NCBI RefSeq assembly: GCF_005981925.1
Contig: NZ_VBVX01000033.1
Span: forward strand, 1-35,363
DNA length: 35,363 nt
Direction of reading: 5' to 3'
Origin: Streptomyces albidochromogenes
Lineage (GTDB): Bacteria; Actinomycetota; Actinomycetes; Streptomycetales; Streptomycetaceae
The position numbers and the translations under genes are program-made. This document shows, piece after piece, positions 7,648 to 14,900 of the stretch (positions are counted from its first letter, which is position 1; each line of letters starts with the position of its first letter). A model generated the notes under the pieces. It saw nothing but the letters and a program-made list of their open reading frames with translations, was not told where the DNA came from and ran no database searches.

Positions 7648-8352
7648 ATGAACCACCACCCCATCCTGTCGCCACCGCCCCGCCGCGTGAGCCGGATCGT
7701 GCTTCTCGGCCTGGCGACGCTCGGCCTGGCGGGCGCCGTCCTCGTCGTGCGGCGGCCGCTCATGATGGCCGCTCCGATGTGCTTGTCCGGGCGCTGGCAC
7801 GGTTGCCTCGGTACGTTCAACGGGGTGGTGCTCGTCACGTTGGTCACGCTGCCGCTGGCCGCGCTGGTGGCGTGGGTGCCGGCGCGCCGTCGACGGGCCG
7901 CCGGCGTCACGTCGGCGTGGCGGATGTCGCTGGCCGAGGTGGGCATGGTCCATGGCACCGTGCCGTTCCTGTGGATGACGATGATGCCGGGCGCCGGGGC
8001 CGGCGTCGTACCCGCCCGGGTCAGCCTGGTCCCGCTGCGGGACCTGCTCACGATGGGTCCGCTCGGGATCGCCGGCAACCTGCTGATCTTCGCGACGCTG
8101 GGGTTCTTCGCCCCGATGCGGTTCGCGGCACTGGCGTCCGTGCCCCGGATCCTCGCGCTCGGGGCGGCCTGCTCGGTCCTGGTCGAAACCGCGCAGTACG
8201 TTCTGCGGCTGGACCGGGTGTCCTCCGTGGACGACGTACTGGTCAACGCCACCGGCGCGGTGCTGGCCGCGCTGGCCTCGCGCCGCTGGTGGCGCACCAC
8301 GGCGAATGCGCCGTCTGACCACCCCCGCCCCGCGCCGGCACCCGCATGCTGA
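7639..8352 (+). CDS. VanZ-like family membrane protein
   Basis: The product is about 237 aa with four to five membrane segments: near residues 18-38, 60-82, 100-120, 140-165 and 175-195. The region PLGIAGNLLIFATLGFF followed by a conserved VETAQY and a DDVLVNATGAVLG-like segment is the VanZ-domain signature. VanZ proteins are linked to teicoplanin or lipoglycopeptide tolerance, but the biochemical activity is not settled. Start is ATG 7639 or 7648; both lie in or beside a palindrome and neither has a clean upstream ribosome site. It ends 68 bp before a VanR-like regulator on the same strand, so regulation by that system is plausible but not shown. Confidence 0.82.
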   Translation: MEGMNHHPILSPPPRRVSRIVLLGLATLGLAGAVLVVRRPLMMAAPMCLSGRWHGCLGTFNGVVLVTLVTLPLAALVAWVPARRRRAAGVTSAWRMSLAEVGMVHGTVPFLWMTMMPGAGAGVVPARVSLVPLRDLLTMGPLGIAGNLLIFATLGFFAPMRFAALASVPRILALGAACSVLVETAQYVLRLDRVSSVDDVLVNATGAVLAALASRRWWRTTANAPSDHPRPAPAPAC

Positions 8353-8408
8353 GTCGCGGGTCCGGTGCGGACACGTCCTCGCATACGCCGGCGATATGTC
8401 GTGCTGCT

Positions 8409-8420
8409 TAGGCTTCGGAC
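8409..8420 (+). promoter_or_regulatory. Probable -10 box for leaderless VanR-like mRNA
   Basis: TAGGCT (8409-8414) is a TANNNT -10 hexamer 6 nt before ATG 8421, and no Shine-Dalgarno is visible before that start. This arrangement predicts transcription starting at the initiation codon. The -35 region is not canonical. Confidence 0.4.
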
Positions 8421-9137
8421 ATGCGCGTACTGATCGTGGAGGACGAGCCCTACCTGGCCGAAGCCGTCCGTGACGGTCTGCGCCTGGAGGCGATCGCCGC
8501 CGACATCGCGGGCGACGGCGACTCCGCGCTGGAACTGCTCAGGGTCAACACCTACGACCTCGCCGTCCTCGACCGCGACATCCCCGGCCCTTCCGGCGAC
8601 GAGGTCGCCCGGCGCATCGTCGACTCCGGCAGTGGCATCCCGATCCTGATGCTCACCGCTGCCGACCGGATCGACGACAAGGCTTCCGGGTTCGGGCTCG
8701 GCGCCGACGACTACCTCACCAAACCGTTCGAGCTGCGGGAGCTCGTCCTGCGGCTGAGGGCGCTCGACCGCAGACGCGCGTACGCCCGGCCTCCGGTCCG
8801 CGAGATCGCGGGCCTGCGTCTCGACCCCTTCCGCCGGGAGGTCTTCCGCGACGGACGCTACGTCGCGCTCACCCGTAAGCAGTTCGCCGTGCTGGAAGTC
8901 CTCGTCGTCGCCGAAGGCGGGGTGGTCAGCGCCGAAGAACTGCTGGAACGGGCCTGGGACGAGAACGCCGACCCCCTCACCAACGCCGTGCGCATCACCG
9001 TCTCCGCACTGCGCAAACGGCTCGGCGAACCGTGGCTCATCGCCACCGTGCCCGGCGTCGGCTACCGGATCGACACCGGTACCGACACCAGCGCCCCCGG
9101 CAGGGACACCACCGACCCCGGCGGTATGCGTGCGTAG
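8421..9137 (+). CDS. VanR-like OmpR-family response regulator
   Basis: The 238-aa protein has a receiver domain (about 1-115) with acidic pair E7-D8, phosphoacceptor D51 in VLDRDIPGPSGDEV, T79 and K101. A winged-helix DNA-binding domain (about 125-222) includes LTRKQFAVLEVLV and NAVRITVSALRKRLGEPW. The sequence strongly resembles Streptomyces VanR, from memory rather than a computed alignment. In known systems VanR is phosphorylated by VanS when glycopeptides are sensed and activates vanHAX. Its gene overlaps the kinase gene by 8 nt, so the two are translationally coupled. No resistance genes follow, so the regulon is elsewhere or different. An upstream VanZ-like gene is a candidate target. 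Confidence 0.9.
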   Translation: MRVLIVEDEPYLAEAVRDGLRLEAIAADIAGDGDSALELLRVNTYDLAVLDRDIPGPSGDEVARRIVDSGSGIPILMLTAADRIDDKASGFGLGADDYLTKPFELRELVLRLRALDRRRAYARPPVREIAGLRLDPFRREVFRDGRYVALTRKQFAVLEVLVVAEGGVVSAEELLERAWDENADPLTNAVRITVSALRKRLGEPWLIATVPGVGYRIDTGTDTSAPGRDTTDPGGMRA

Positions 9138-10209
9138 ACGCCCAGGGCTCAGCGCCCGACTGAAACTCACCCTCAGCTACGCCGGGTTCCTCGCCGTCGC
9201 CGGCGCTCTCCTGCTGGCCGTGGTGTGGGTGTTCCTGCTGCGCTACGTACCCGACAATTCCCAGGGTCTTCTCGGGATCGCGCCCAACCGCTACCTCCTT
9301 GTGCGCACCTTCGCCCCCGCCGCGGCCGTGGCGATGGTCGCGCTGCTCGTGTTCGGACTCGTCGGGGGATGGATCCTCGCCGGCCGGATGCTCGCACCCC
9401 TCACACAGATCACGGATGCGGCACGGAGGGCCGGGAACGGCTCGCTGTCCCACCGGATCCGCATGAAGGGCCGCCAGGACGAATTCCGTGAACTCTCCGA
9501 CGCGTTCGACGCCATGCTCGGACAACTCGAATCCCACGTCGCCGAGCAGCAGAGGTTCGCCGCGAACGCCTCCCACGAACTGCGCACCCCGCTGGCCATC
9601 TCGCAGACGCTGCTCGACGTGGCCCACAAGGACCCCACGCGGGACCGGGGCGAACTGATCGAACGCCTGCGGGCCGTCAATACGCGCGCGATCGACCTCA
9701 CCGAGGCCCTCCTGCTGCTCAGCCGCAGCGACCGGCGGAACTTCGCCCCCGAGCGCGTCGACCTCTCCCTCGTCGCCGAAGAGGCCGCCGAAACGCTGCT
9801 TCCTCTCGCCGAACAGCGCCGGATCACACTCGACGTCACCGGCGGGGCGGCCCGGACCAGCGGCTCCGCCGAGCTCTTGCTGCGGATGGTGGCGAACCTC
9901 GTCCAGAACGCCGTCGTCCACAACCTGCCCGCCGGTGGCACCGTGACGGTCCACACCGAGGCCCACGGCGACACGTGCGTGCTGCGGGTGGAGAACACGG
10001 GCCGACCAGTGCCACCGGAACTGGTGCCGACCCTCACCGAACCCTTCCAGCGCGGGACGGAACGCGTACGCGCCGACGGGCACGCCGGTGTCGGCCTCGG
10101 CCTGGCCATCGTGCACAGCATCGTCCGAGCCCACGACGGGACCCTCGACCTCGTGGCCCGCCCTGCCGGCGGTCTCCTCGTCACGGTCCGGCTGCCCGGC
10201 ACGCCGTAG
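9130..10209 (+). CDS. VanS-like sensor histidine kinase
   Basis: The 359-aa product has two membrane helices (about 14-37 and 58-82) flanking a short extracellular loop, then a HAMP region (about 83-135). A HisKA domain follows with NASHELRTPL, His149 being the phosphorylation site. The HATPase_c domain has NLVQNAVVHN (N box), a G1-like motif, an F-box-like LTEPFQRG and GVGLGLAI (G2). The layout and the FLLRYVPD segment match Streptomyces VanS. The loop differs in composition and length from what I recall of S. coelicolor VanS, so the ligand need not be vancomycin. Start is GTG 9130, inside the end of the regulator gene. The gene ends 315 bp before the next one, so the operon closes here. Confidence 0.9.
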   Translation: MRRRPGLSARLKLTLSYAGFLAVAGALLLAVVWVFLLRYVPDNSQGLLGIAPNRYLLVRTFAPAAAVAMVALLVFGLVGGWILAGRMLAPLTQITDAARRAGNGSLSHRIRMKGRQDEFRELSDAFDAMLGQLESHVAEQQRFAANASHELRTPLAISQTLLDVAHKDPTRDRGELIERLRAVNTRAIDLTEALLLLSRSDRRNFAPERVDLSLVAEEAAETLLPLAEQRRITLDVTGGAARTSGSAELLLRMVANLVQNAVVHNLPAGGTVTVHTEAHGDTCVLRVENTGRPVPPELVPTLTEPFQRGTERVRADGHAGVGLGLAIVHSIVRAHDGTLDLVARPAGGLLVTVRLPGTP

Positions 10210-10444
10210 GCATGTTCGGCAACGGCGCGCCGGCCCTCCGCGGCCTCGTCGTGGACCGCGTCCGGAACGCCGCGGCCACCGTCCGTGGTGCGCCACGTGT
10301 CGTGCAGCCGTACGGAGTGAGCGGAGCAGACCGGACCCGCCGAGGGCCCGGGGGCCGGTCGCGGGGGCGTCGGTCACTCACGCTCGTCGTCCGAAGATCA
10401 CCGGCGCGTGCGCGGGGGCGTGTGGCGTGAGGGTAAAGGACTCC

Positions 10445-10507
10445 AAAGTGGCCATGCGGGGCAACTCGGGCGGCCGCGCCCGGGGCATATGACTCCGTGA
10501 CCACTTT
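10445..10507. promoter_or_regulatory. Interrupted inverted repeat upstream of the TTA-containing gene
   Basis: AAAGTGGCCA (10445-10454) and TGACCACTTT (10498-10507) are inverted with one mismatch and 43 bp between them. The right arm ends 7 nt before the GGGAGC ribosome site of the gene at 10525. It may be a two-site operator or a 5'-UTR structure. The rest of 10210-10524 shows no supported gene. Confidence 0.35.
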
Positions 10508-10524
10508 TTCTCCGGGAGCCGCCC

Positions 10525-10791
10525 GTGACACGCAGCGTCTTACGTCTCGTCAGCGCTGATGACGGCAACGGCGCGACAGCGCCCTTCCGCCTCGGCAGTC
10601 CCGACCGTGCCCAGCAGAACTCCGGCGACCTGACCACGTCGTACGCCGACCGCGCCGGCAGTGTCTGGTGCGCCTGCGGCGACTACAACCACAGCACGGC
10701 ACAACTCGACGGCGCCTGGACGACGAACACCGCAGACAACCTGGGCGACCTGCACACCTTCACCGGTCCGGATCGGAAGGGACAGTGCTGA
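10525..10791 (+). CDS. Small hypothetical protein with a TTA codon, coupled to the I36 inhibitor gene
   Basis: The 88-aa ORF starts at GTG 10525 behind GGGAGC. Third positions are strongly G/C, so it looks translated. I do not recognise the family. It has three cysteines (WCACGDYN and a C-terminal GQC), many Asp/Thr/Ser residues and no clear signal peptide. Codon 6 (10540-10542) is TTA, the rare bldA-dependent leucine codon. Its TGA stop overlaps the ATG of the next gene by one base (10789-10793), so translation of the secreted inhibitor is probably coupled to it. Alternatives are a short regulatory ORF or a remnant of a longer secreted protein. Confidence 0.6.
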   Translation: MTRSVLRLVSADDGNGATAPFRLGSPDRAQQNSGDLTTSYADRAGSVWCACGDYNHSTAQLDGAWTTNTADNLGDLHTFTGPDRKGQC

Positions 10792-11228
10792 TGAGAAGCG
10801 GAATCCGTGTGACGAACGGGACCCGGATGCCCTTGGCCTGGTACACGGGCCTGGTGGCCGTGCTGACGGCGTTCCTGCTCCCGCTGGGGGCCGTACCGGC
10901 CGTTGCGGCCCCGGCCGGCCTCGGCGACTGCCCGCAGTACCGCTTCTGCGTGTACCAGGCCCACCACTTCGAGGGGCGGCCGACGGCGTACAAGCTGCCC
11001 GCCGGCCGGGCGTGCCTGGACACCCGCGAGGGCAGGTCGTACTACAACACCATGCTCGACACCCTGCGGGTATGGGAGTTCAGCAATTGCACGGGCCGCT
11101 CCGAGCTCGTGGCAGTGGGGCAGTCCGGCAACGCGACCGCCTTCACCTACGACGCCGTGAACTCGGAGTACTGCGGCGGCGCCTGTCGGCGTCTTGGCCA
11201 GGGGCAGGCCGTCGGCGGCAGTCACTGA
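10791..11228 (+). CDS. Secreted peptidase inhibitor family I36 (beta/gamma-crystallin-like) protein
   Basis: The 145-aa protein has a signal peptide (hydrophobic segment about 15-35, ending AVAAP). The mature domain starts DCPQYRFCVYQAHHFEGRP, the C-P-x-x-x-x-C-(L/V)-Y pattern of peptidase inhibitor I36 such as S. nigrescens SMPI. Six mature cysteines suggest three disulfides. Such proteins inhibit metalloproteases or act as calcium-binding crystallin-fold modules outside the cell. ATG 10791 overlaps the preceding stop, and GGAAGGGA lies upstream. The gene is convergent with the acetyltransferase gene, with 19 bp between the stops. Confidence 0.83.
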   Translation: MRSGIRVTNGTRMPLAWYTGLVAVLTAFLLPLGAVPAVAAPAGLGDCPQYRFCVYQAHHFEGRPTAYKLPAGRACLDTREGRSYYNTMLDTLRVWEFSNCTGRSELVAVGQSGNATAFTYDAVNSEYCGGACRRLGQGQAVGGSH

Positions 11229-11247
11229 ACTGAACACCGACCAAGGG

Positions 11248-12162
11248 TCACGCCTGCGGCCGAGGCGCCGCAGGCGCGCTCCAACGGCTCACGGCCTGAG
11301 CGTCGCGGTACTGGTCGCGGTTCGCGGGGAGTTCTCGGAAGCCGGCTGACGTGTAGGTGGCGACGGCGCCGACATTGGAGCTCGGGGTGCAGACGACGGC
11401 GCTCGACGAGCCCAGCGCCTGGAGTGCGGCCGCCGCGGCCAGGGTGATCGCCCTGCCGTAGCCGTGACCGCGATGCTCACGGTGCACGCCCATCGGCTCG
11501 AGCAACCCGGGCTTCCCGGGACCGGCCGACCACACGGTCACCGCCGCCACCGCGTTGCCCTGGCCGTCGTACGCGACCAGACACCGGGCGTCGGCGTAGA
11601 GCGGTCCGGCTGCCATCGCGTGCCAGAGCTCGTCCGTGTACGTCGACGTCTCGAACGATGCCCGCTGTACGGCGGCCCGCACGTGCGCCTTCTGTGGCCC
11701 GATCACCTCGATCCGCACGCCAGGATCCGCTACCCGTTCCGTGAGGTCGCGGCGCAGGGGGGCCCACGGCTCGCCCGCGTTCCAACCGCCCTCGGACAGC
11801 AGACCTCGCACCAGCGCGCTCCTGGGCGCCTCGATGGCCACCTTCCCCTCCATCAGTACGCCGCGCCTCGGCTCGGCCACGTCCTCGACCAACCGCTGCG
11901 CCAGCTCCACGTCCCACCGGGCGTCCGGCGCGATCGCGAGCCGCAACAAGCCGGGACCGTCCAGCAGCCCGACGGCCAGGATCTGTCCGTCCCGGCTCCA
12001 CGTCCTGACCGCCGCGGCGGTCGCCTCCGCACCGAACCGCCAGAACCAGCCCAGGTCCCCCGGATGCAACTGCGTCGGCGCCCCGTCGTACTGCCACTCC
12101 CGCAGGGCGCCCACCGCCTCGCGCAGCCCGTCGGCTCCGGGCCTGCCCAACACAATCGCCAT
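11248..12162 (-). CDS. GNAT-family N-acetyltransferase
   Basis: The 304-aa product has its GNAT domain in the C-terminal half. LLEPMGVHREHRGHGYGRAI contains the acetyl-CoA pyrophosphate-binding motif A (RGHGYG), followed by a helix and NVGAVATYTSAGF (motif B). The N-terminal ~150 residues (with QLHPGDLGWFWRFG) look like a degenerate second GNAT or an actinobacterial accessory domain. It transfers an acetyl group to an unknown amine. ATG 12162 (MAIVLGRPG) was chosen because upstream in-frame residues lack conservation-like character. Its ribosome site is weak, so the start is uncertain. It is convergent with the I36 gene. Confidence 0.85.
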   Translation of the reverse strand: MAIVLGRPGADGLREAVGALREWQYDGAPTQLHPGDLGWFWRFGAEATAAAVRTWSRDGQILAVGLLDGPGLLRLAIAPDARWDVELAQRLVEDVAEPRRGVLMEGKVAIEAPRSALVRGLLSEGGWNAGEPWAPLRRDLTERVADPGVRIEVIGPQKAHVRAAVQRASFETSTYTDELWHAMAAGPLYADARCLVAYDGQGNAVAAVTVWSAGPGKPGLLEPMGVHREHRGHGYGRAITLAAAAALQALGSSSAVVCTPSSNVGAVATYTSAGFRELPANRDQYRDAQAVSRWSAPAAPRPQA

Positions 12163-12381
12163 ACCCGCGATCAGACACCACCGCCCCCACAGTCCGCACC
12201 CGGTTTCCGATCGGCCGGCGTGGGGTCGGGGTTCGGGATGGGGAGACCAGGCGGGCACTGTCCCCCGCTGTGGGCACAGAGGGAGGAGATGCTGCATGGC
12301 TTCTCCGGGCCACTCTCGCCAGGAGCGATCGCCGCAGCGTTGCCCTCTACAGTTGGCCTCCTATCAGGGGAGGGGCAATAC

Positions 12382-13125
12382 GTGGGAAGAATTCAGGGGC
12401 TGCGCGCCACTGTCACAGTGGGCGCCCTGGGGCTTGTGCTGGCCGGCTGCGGCCAGCGGTCTGCGCCTGCGTCGACGGCTCCGTACGAGGGTGTGCAGGA
12501 GTTGCCGGAGCAGCTGGCAGCAGACGGCACGACGATCGTGGTGGGGGACCCGCGGGCCAGGACGACGGTGCGGGTCTATGAGGACCCGCGCTGCCCGGTC
12601 GTCGAGGAGTACGAACGCACGGGGGCTGCGGCACTGACCGAGATGACACTGGCCCGCAAGACGAAGACCGAGTACGTCTTCGCCTCGTTCAAGGACGGCA
12701 GCCTGGGCGGCGACGGCTCCAAGCGTGCGGTCAACAGCCTTCGCGCCGCTCTGGAGGCGGGCAAGTTCGCCGAGTACCACGCGGTGCTGTTCGAGAACCA
12801 GCAGGAGGCGGAGGAGTCCGGCGGGTTCACCACCGCCATGCTGCTGGAGCTCGCCGGCGAGGTGAAGGGGCTGCGCGGCAAGGCCTTCGACTCGGCGGTG
12901 ACCACGATGAAGTATCAGCCCTTCGTCACCGCTTCGCAGGCTGCCTATCAAGAAGTCGACGGTCCCGACCCCGCAGGGCCGGGCACACCGTCGGTCATGA
13001 TCAACGAAAAGGAACTACCGGACGAGATGCTCGGGGTGGTTGTGGAGCCGGCCGTGTTCACCCGCCTGCTGATCGACATCCACCACAAGCGGGGGATCTG
13101 GCGGAACGGAGTGGACGTGCTGTGA
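12382..13125 (+). CDS. DsbA-like thioredoxin-fold lipoprotein with a single active-site cysteine
   Basis: The 247-aa protein starts at GTG 12382 after AGGGGAGGGG. It has a lipobox LVLAGC (lipidated Cys23), so it is anchored outside the membrane. The remainder resembles the DsbA/thioredoxin_4 family: VRVYEDPRCPVVEEY at the usual active-site strand and helix, a helical insertion, and GTPSVMIN as the cis-proline loop. The usual C-x-x-C is C-P-V-V here (Cys71 only), so ordinary disulfide exchange by both cysteines is impossible. A role as isomerase, glutathionylation-type partner, chaperone or scaffold is possible. There is no operon partner. Confidence 0.85.
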   Translation: MGRIQGLRATVTVGALGLVLAGCGQRSAPASTAPYEGVQELPEQLAADGTTIVVGDPRARTTVRVYEDPRCPVVEEYERTGAAALTEMTLARKTKTEYVFASFKDGSLGGDGSKRAVNSLRAALEAGKFAEYHAVLFENQQEAEESGGFTTAMLLELAGEVKGLRGKAFDSAVTTMKYQPFVTASQAAYQEVDGPDPAGPGTPSVMINEKELPDEMLGVVVEPAVFTRLLIDIHHKRGIWRNGVDVL

Positions 13126-13352
13126 GAGCAGCTGGTTCACCGGCTCGCCTGCACGTGCCCCGCGCGGCAGCCGGGGGAAGCCCGCTGGGCAGCGGCTGCA
13201 TCCTGCTTCCGTAGCGTTTCGTTCGTGGGAGGGTCGACGGTGTGAGTCGCCGTCGCCCCTGGCACCAGTTGCCACCGGTCCGGCGGACGGTCGCGTCCAG
13301 CTCGCCTGCCGCCAACTCCCTTTTCCCAGCTGGGCGGTGCCGCCTACGGCCC

Positions 13353-13529
13353 CTAACGCCGCTGCCGGTCGTGGTCTCGCAGTACCGCCGCGAGCCGGCG
13401 TGCTCCCTCGTCCAGTTCCGTGAGGTCGGGGGTGGCGGCGAAGCTGAGGCGGAGGTGGGCTGCCGGCGGCTCGGTGGCGAAGTAGTGGTTGTTTGCGTTC
13501 ACCGCCACGCCCTGTTGCGGGGTGGCGGC
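13353..13529 (-). pseudogene. C-terminal remnant of a MocR/GntR-type PLP-dependent regulator
   Basis: The last ~58 codons read GVAVNANNHYFATEPPAAHL followed by RLSFAATPDLTELDEGARRLA. This is the typical end of aminotransferase-like MocR regulators. The preceding ~400 residues (GntR winged helix and PLP-binding lysine domain) are absent; upstream translation is arginine/serine-rich noise. No start codon or ribosome site fits. I infer a deletion remnant. Regions 13126-13352 and 13530-13755 hold nothing else I can support. Confidence 0.7.
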
Positions 13530-13755
13530 GGATCGCGGTACCGCGCGACCACCCGATGGAATCGCCCGAGGTGCGCGCCGCAGCGCGAAGGCGTCCGAGC
13601 GCTGAAGACGTCTGGAGCGCCGACGCCGCGCGGGCGAGCAGCCCGGCCGCGCGGCCAAGGCCCTTCGACCCGGGCAGCCGCCTCAACGGGCAGCTATCGA
13701 ATCCGGCCACACCTCGCACGGCATCGGCTCGTACGCCCGCGCACCGCGCCCGCTG

Positions 13756-14352
13756 CTACGCCCCGGTCTTCGGCCGGTAGGTGCACACGTGCACGCCCGT
13801 GCCGCTGACGACCGTGGAGACCAGTTCGAACGTGCGGAGGTGACCGTCGGCCGGGTAGATCGTCTTACCGCCGCCGACGAGCACCGGCAGGATCATGAGC
13901 CGGAGTTCGTCGACCAGCCCCTCGGCCAGCAGGGTCCGGGTGAGGGACGCGCTCCCCATGACCACGAGGTCGCGGCCTTCTGTTTCGCGCAGCTTCTTGA
14001 TCTGGTCCAGCGCTTGGTCGCCGGGGATGCGCGTGGTGTTGTTCCACGTCAGTTCGTCCTCGCCGAGGGTGCTGGACACCACGTACTTGGTGACGCTGTT
14101 CATGTGGTCGGCGAACGGGTCGCCGGCCTGGGCCGGCCACGCCGCGGCCATGCCTTGCCAGGTACGACGCCCGAACAGCAGAGCCTCGGTGTTGCCCTGC
14201 CACTCGGCCAGGGCGCCGCCCATCACCTCCGGGTCGAAGAACGGGTGGCTCCAACCACCGTGGGCAAAGCCGCCGTCGGTGTCCTCGTCCGGGTGTCCCG
14301 GGGCCTGGACGACACCGTCCAGGCTGATGAATTCACCAATCACAATACGCAT
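13756..14352 (-). CDS. RibD C-terminal / dihydrofolate reductase-fold protein
   Basis: The 198-aa protein begins MRIVIGEFISLDGVVQAPG. It has LLFGRRTWQGMAAAWP, VVSSTLGEDELTW and GRDLVVMGSASLTRTLLAEGLVDELRL, then PVLVGGGKTIYP. This is the standard pattern of YwjB/YyaP-like reductases with the DHFR fold, which bind NADPH; the substrate is unknown. ATG 14352 is preferred because the family starts at this residue. AGGAAG lies about 12 nt upstream, and an alternative ATG at 14382 would add ten residues. It is a single-gene unit. Confidence 0.9.
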   Translation of the reverse strand: MRIVIGEFISLDGVVQAPGHPDEDTDGGFAHGGWSHPFFDPEVMGGALAEWQGNTEALLFGRRTWQGMAAAWPAQAGDPFADHMNSVTKYVVSSTLGEDELTWNNTTRIPGDQALDQIKKLRETEGRDLVVMGSASLTRTLLAEGLVDELRLMILPVLVGGGKTIYPADGHLRTFELVSTVVSGTGVHVCTYRPKTGA

Positions 14353-14550
14353 GCGGATATCTCGCTTCCTGATCCGTTGCATTCAGAGGGATGGGCCGCG
14401 GCGATGCCGACGGCCTGGAGGCTCGCGTCGGACTTCTTGCCGCTGGGATCGCTGTCGTTCGCGACAGGGGAAAAGCTATGGCGCGTTCGCAGGTCCGGCA
14501 ACCGGTTGCTTGCTGCTACTCCGCATAACCACTGGTCAGTTGACGGAAAT

Positions 14551-14604
14551 CATTGCAATGGACTTGTCGCTGAATGCAAGGGCGGTCACAAGGTCATTGC
14601 AATG
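14551..14604. promoter_or_regulatory. Two identical 10-bp palindromes (CATTGCAATG), operator candidate
   Basis: CATTGCAATG occurs at 14551-14560 and 14595-14604, centres 44 bp apart, in an otherwise GC-rich context. They lie about 200 bp upstream of the reductase gene start and just past the DUF4287 stop. The region 14353-14640 has no gene I can support. Paired palindromes of this sort usually bind a dimeric repressor (MarR- or TetR-like), but no such gene is adjacent. Confidence 0.45.
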
Positions 14605-14640
14605 ATCAGAGCGTGAACGCTCATGACCGGGCGGTGCGGA

Positions 14641-14850
14641 CTACTTCGCCTTGTCCTCGGCGAGGGTGTGGGCGACCAGTGCGTTGGCGTGGCCGTGGCC
14701 CAGGCCGTGTTCGGCCTTGAGCCACGAGACGAGTTCCATGTGCTTGGTCAGGGGAGAGGACCGGATGAGGTCCTTCCATTCCGCGATCGGGCGGCCGTAC
14801 TTCTTCTCGATCGAGGGGAAGTACGCGGCGCCCTGAAGTGAGTCAGCCAT
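14641..14850 (-). CDS. DUF4287 domain-containing small protein
   Basis: The 69-aa protein MADSLQGAAYFPSIEKKYGR and onward has the DUF4287 pattern: SIEKKYGRPIAEW, a KHMELVSWLK helix and GLGHGHANALVAH. Family members are short, helical and of unknown function, often paired with DUF5655. ATG 14850 has AAAGG at good spacing. The ATG at 14859 would place the ribosome site too close. It follows the DUF998 gene by 50 bp on the same strand, so the two may be co-transcribed. Confidence 0.87.
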   Translation of the reverse strand: MADSLQGAAYFPSIEKKYGRPIAEWKDLIRSSPLTKHMELVSWLKAEHGLGHGHANALVAHTLAEDKAK

Positions 14851-14900
14851 GTCTTTCATGCCTTTCGTTGGTTGCTCGGTAAGAGCTGTGGTGTGTGCGC

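Noticed and set aside
7470..9170. 566-codon minus-strand ORF opposite the VanZ- and VanR-like genes
   Set aside because: It spans two well-supported genes and the gap between them with no recognisable motif, as expected for shadow frames in GC-rich DNA.
9037..10377. 446-codon minus-strand ORF opposite the VanS-like gene
   Set aside because: The opposite strand encodes all the histidine-kinase boxes. This frame has none.
11252..11270. GCCTGCGGC...GCCGCAGGC hairpin between convergent genes as a terminator
   Set aside because: It lies inside the last codons of the acetyltransferase gene, so its role is doubtful, although it could still help stop rightward transcripts.
11464..12381. N-terminal extension of the DsbA-like gene frame
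   Set aside because: It overlaps the opposite-strand acetyltransferase gene. The lipoprotein signal and a strong ribosome site place the start at 12382.
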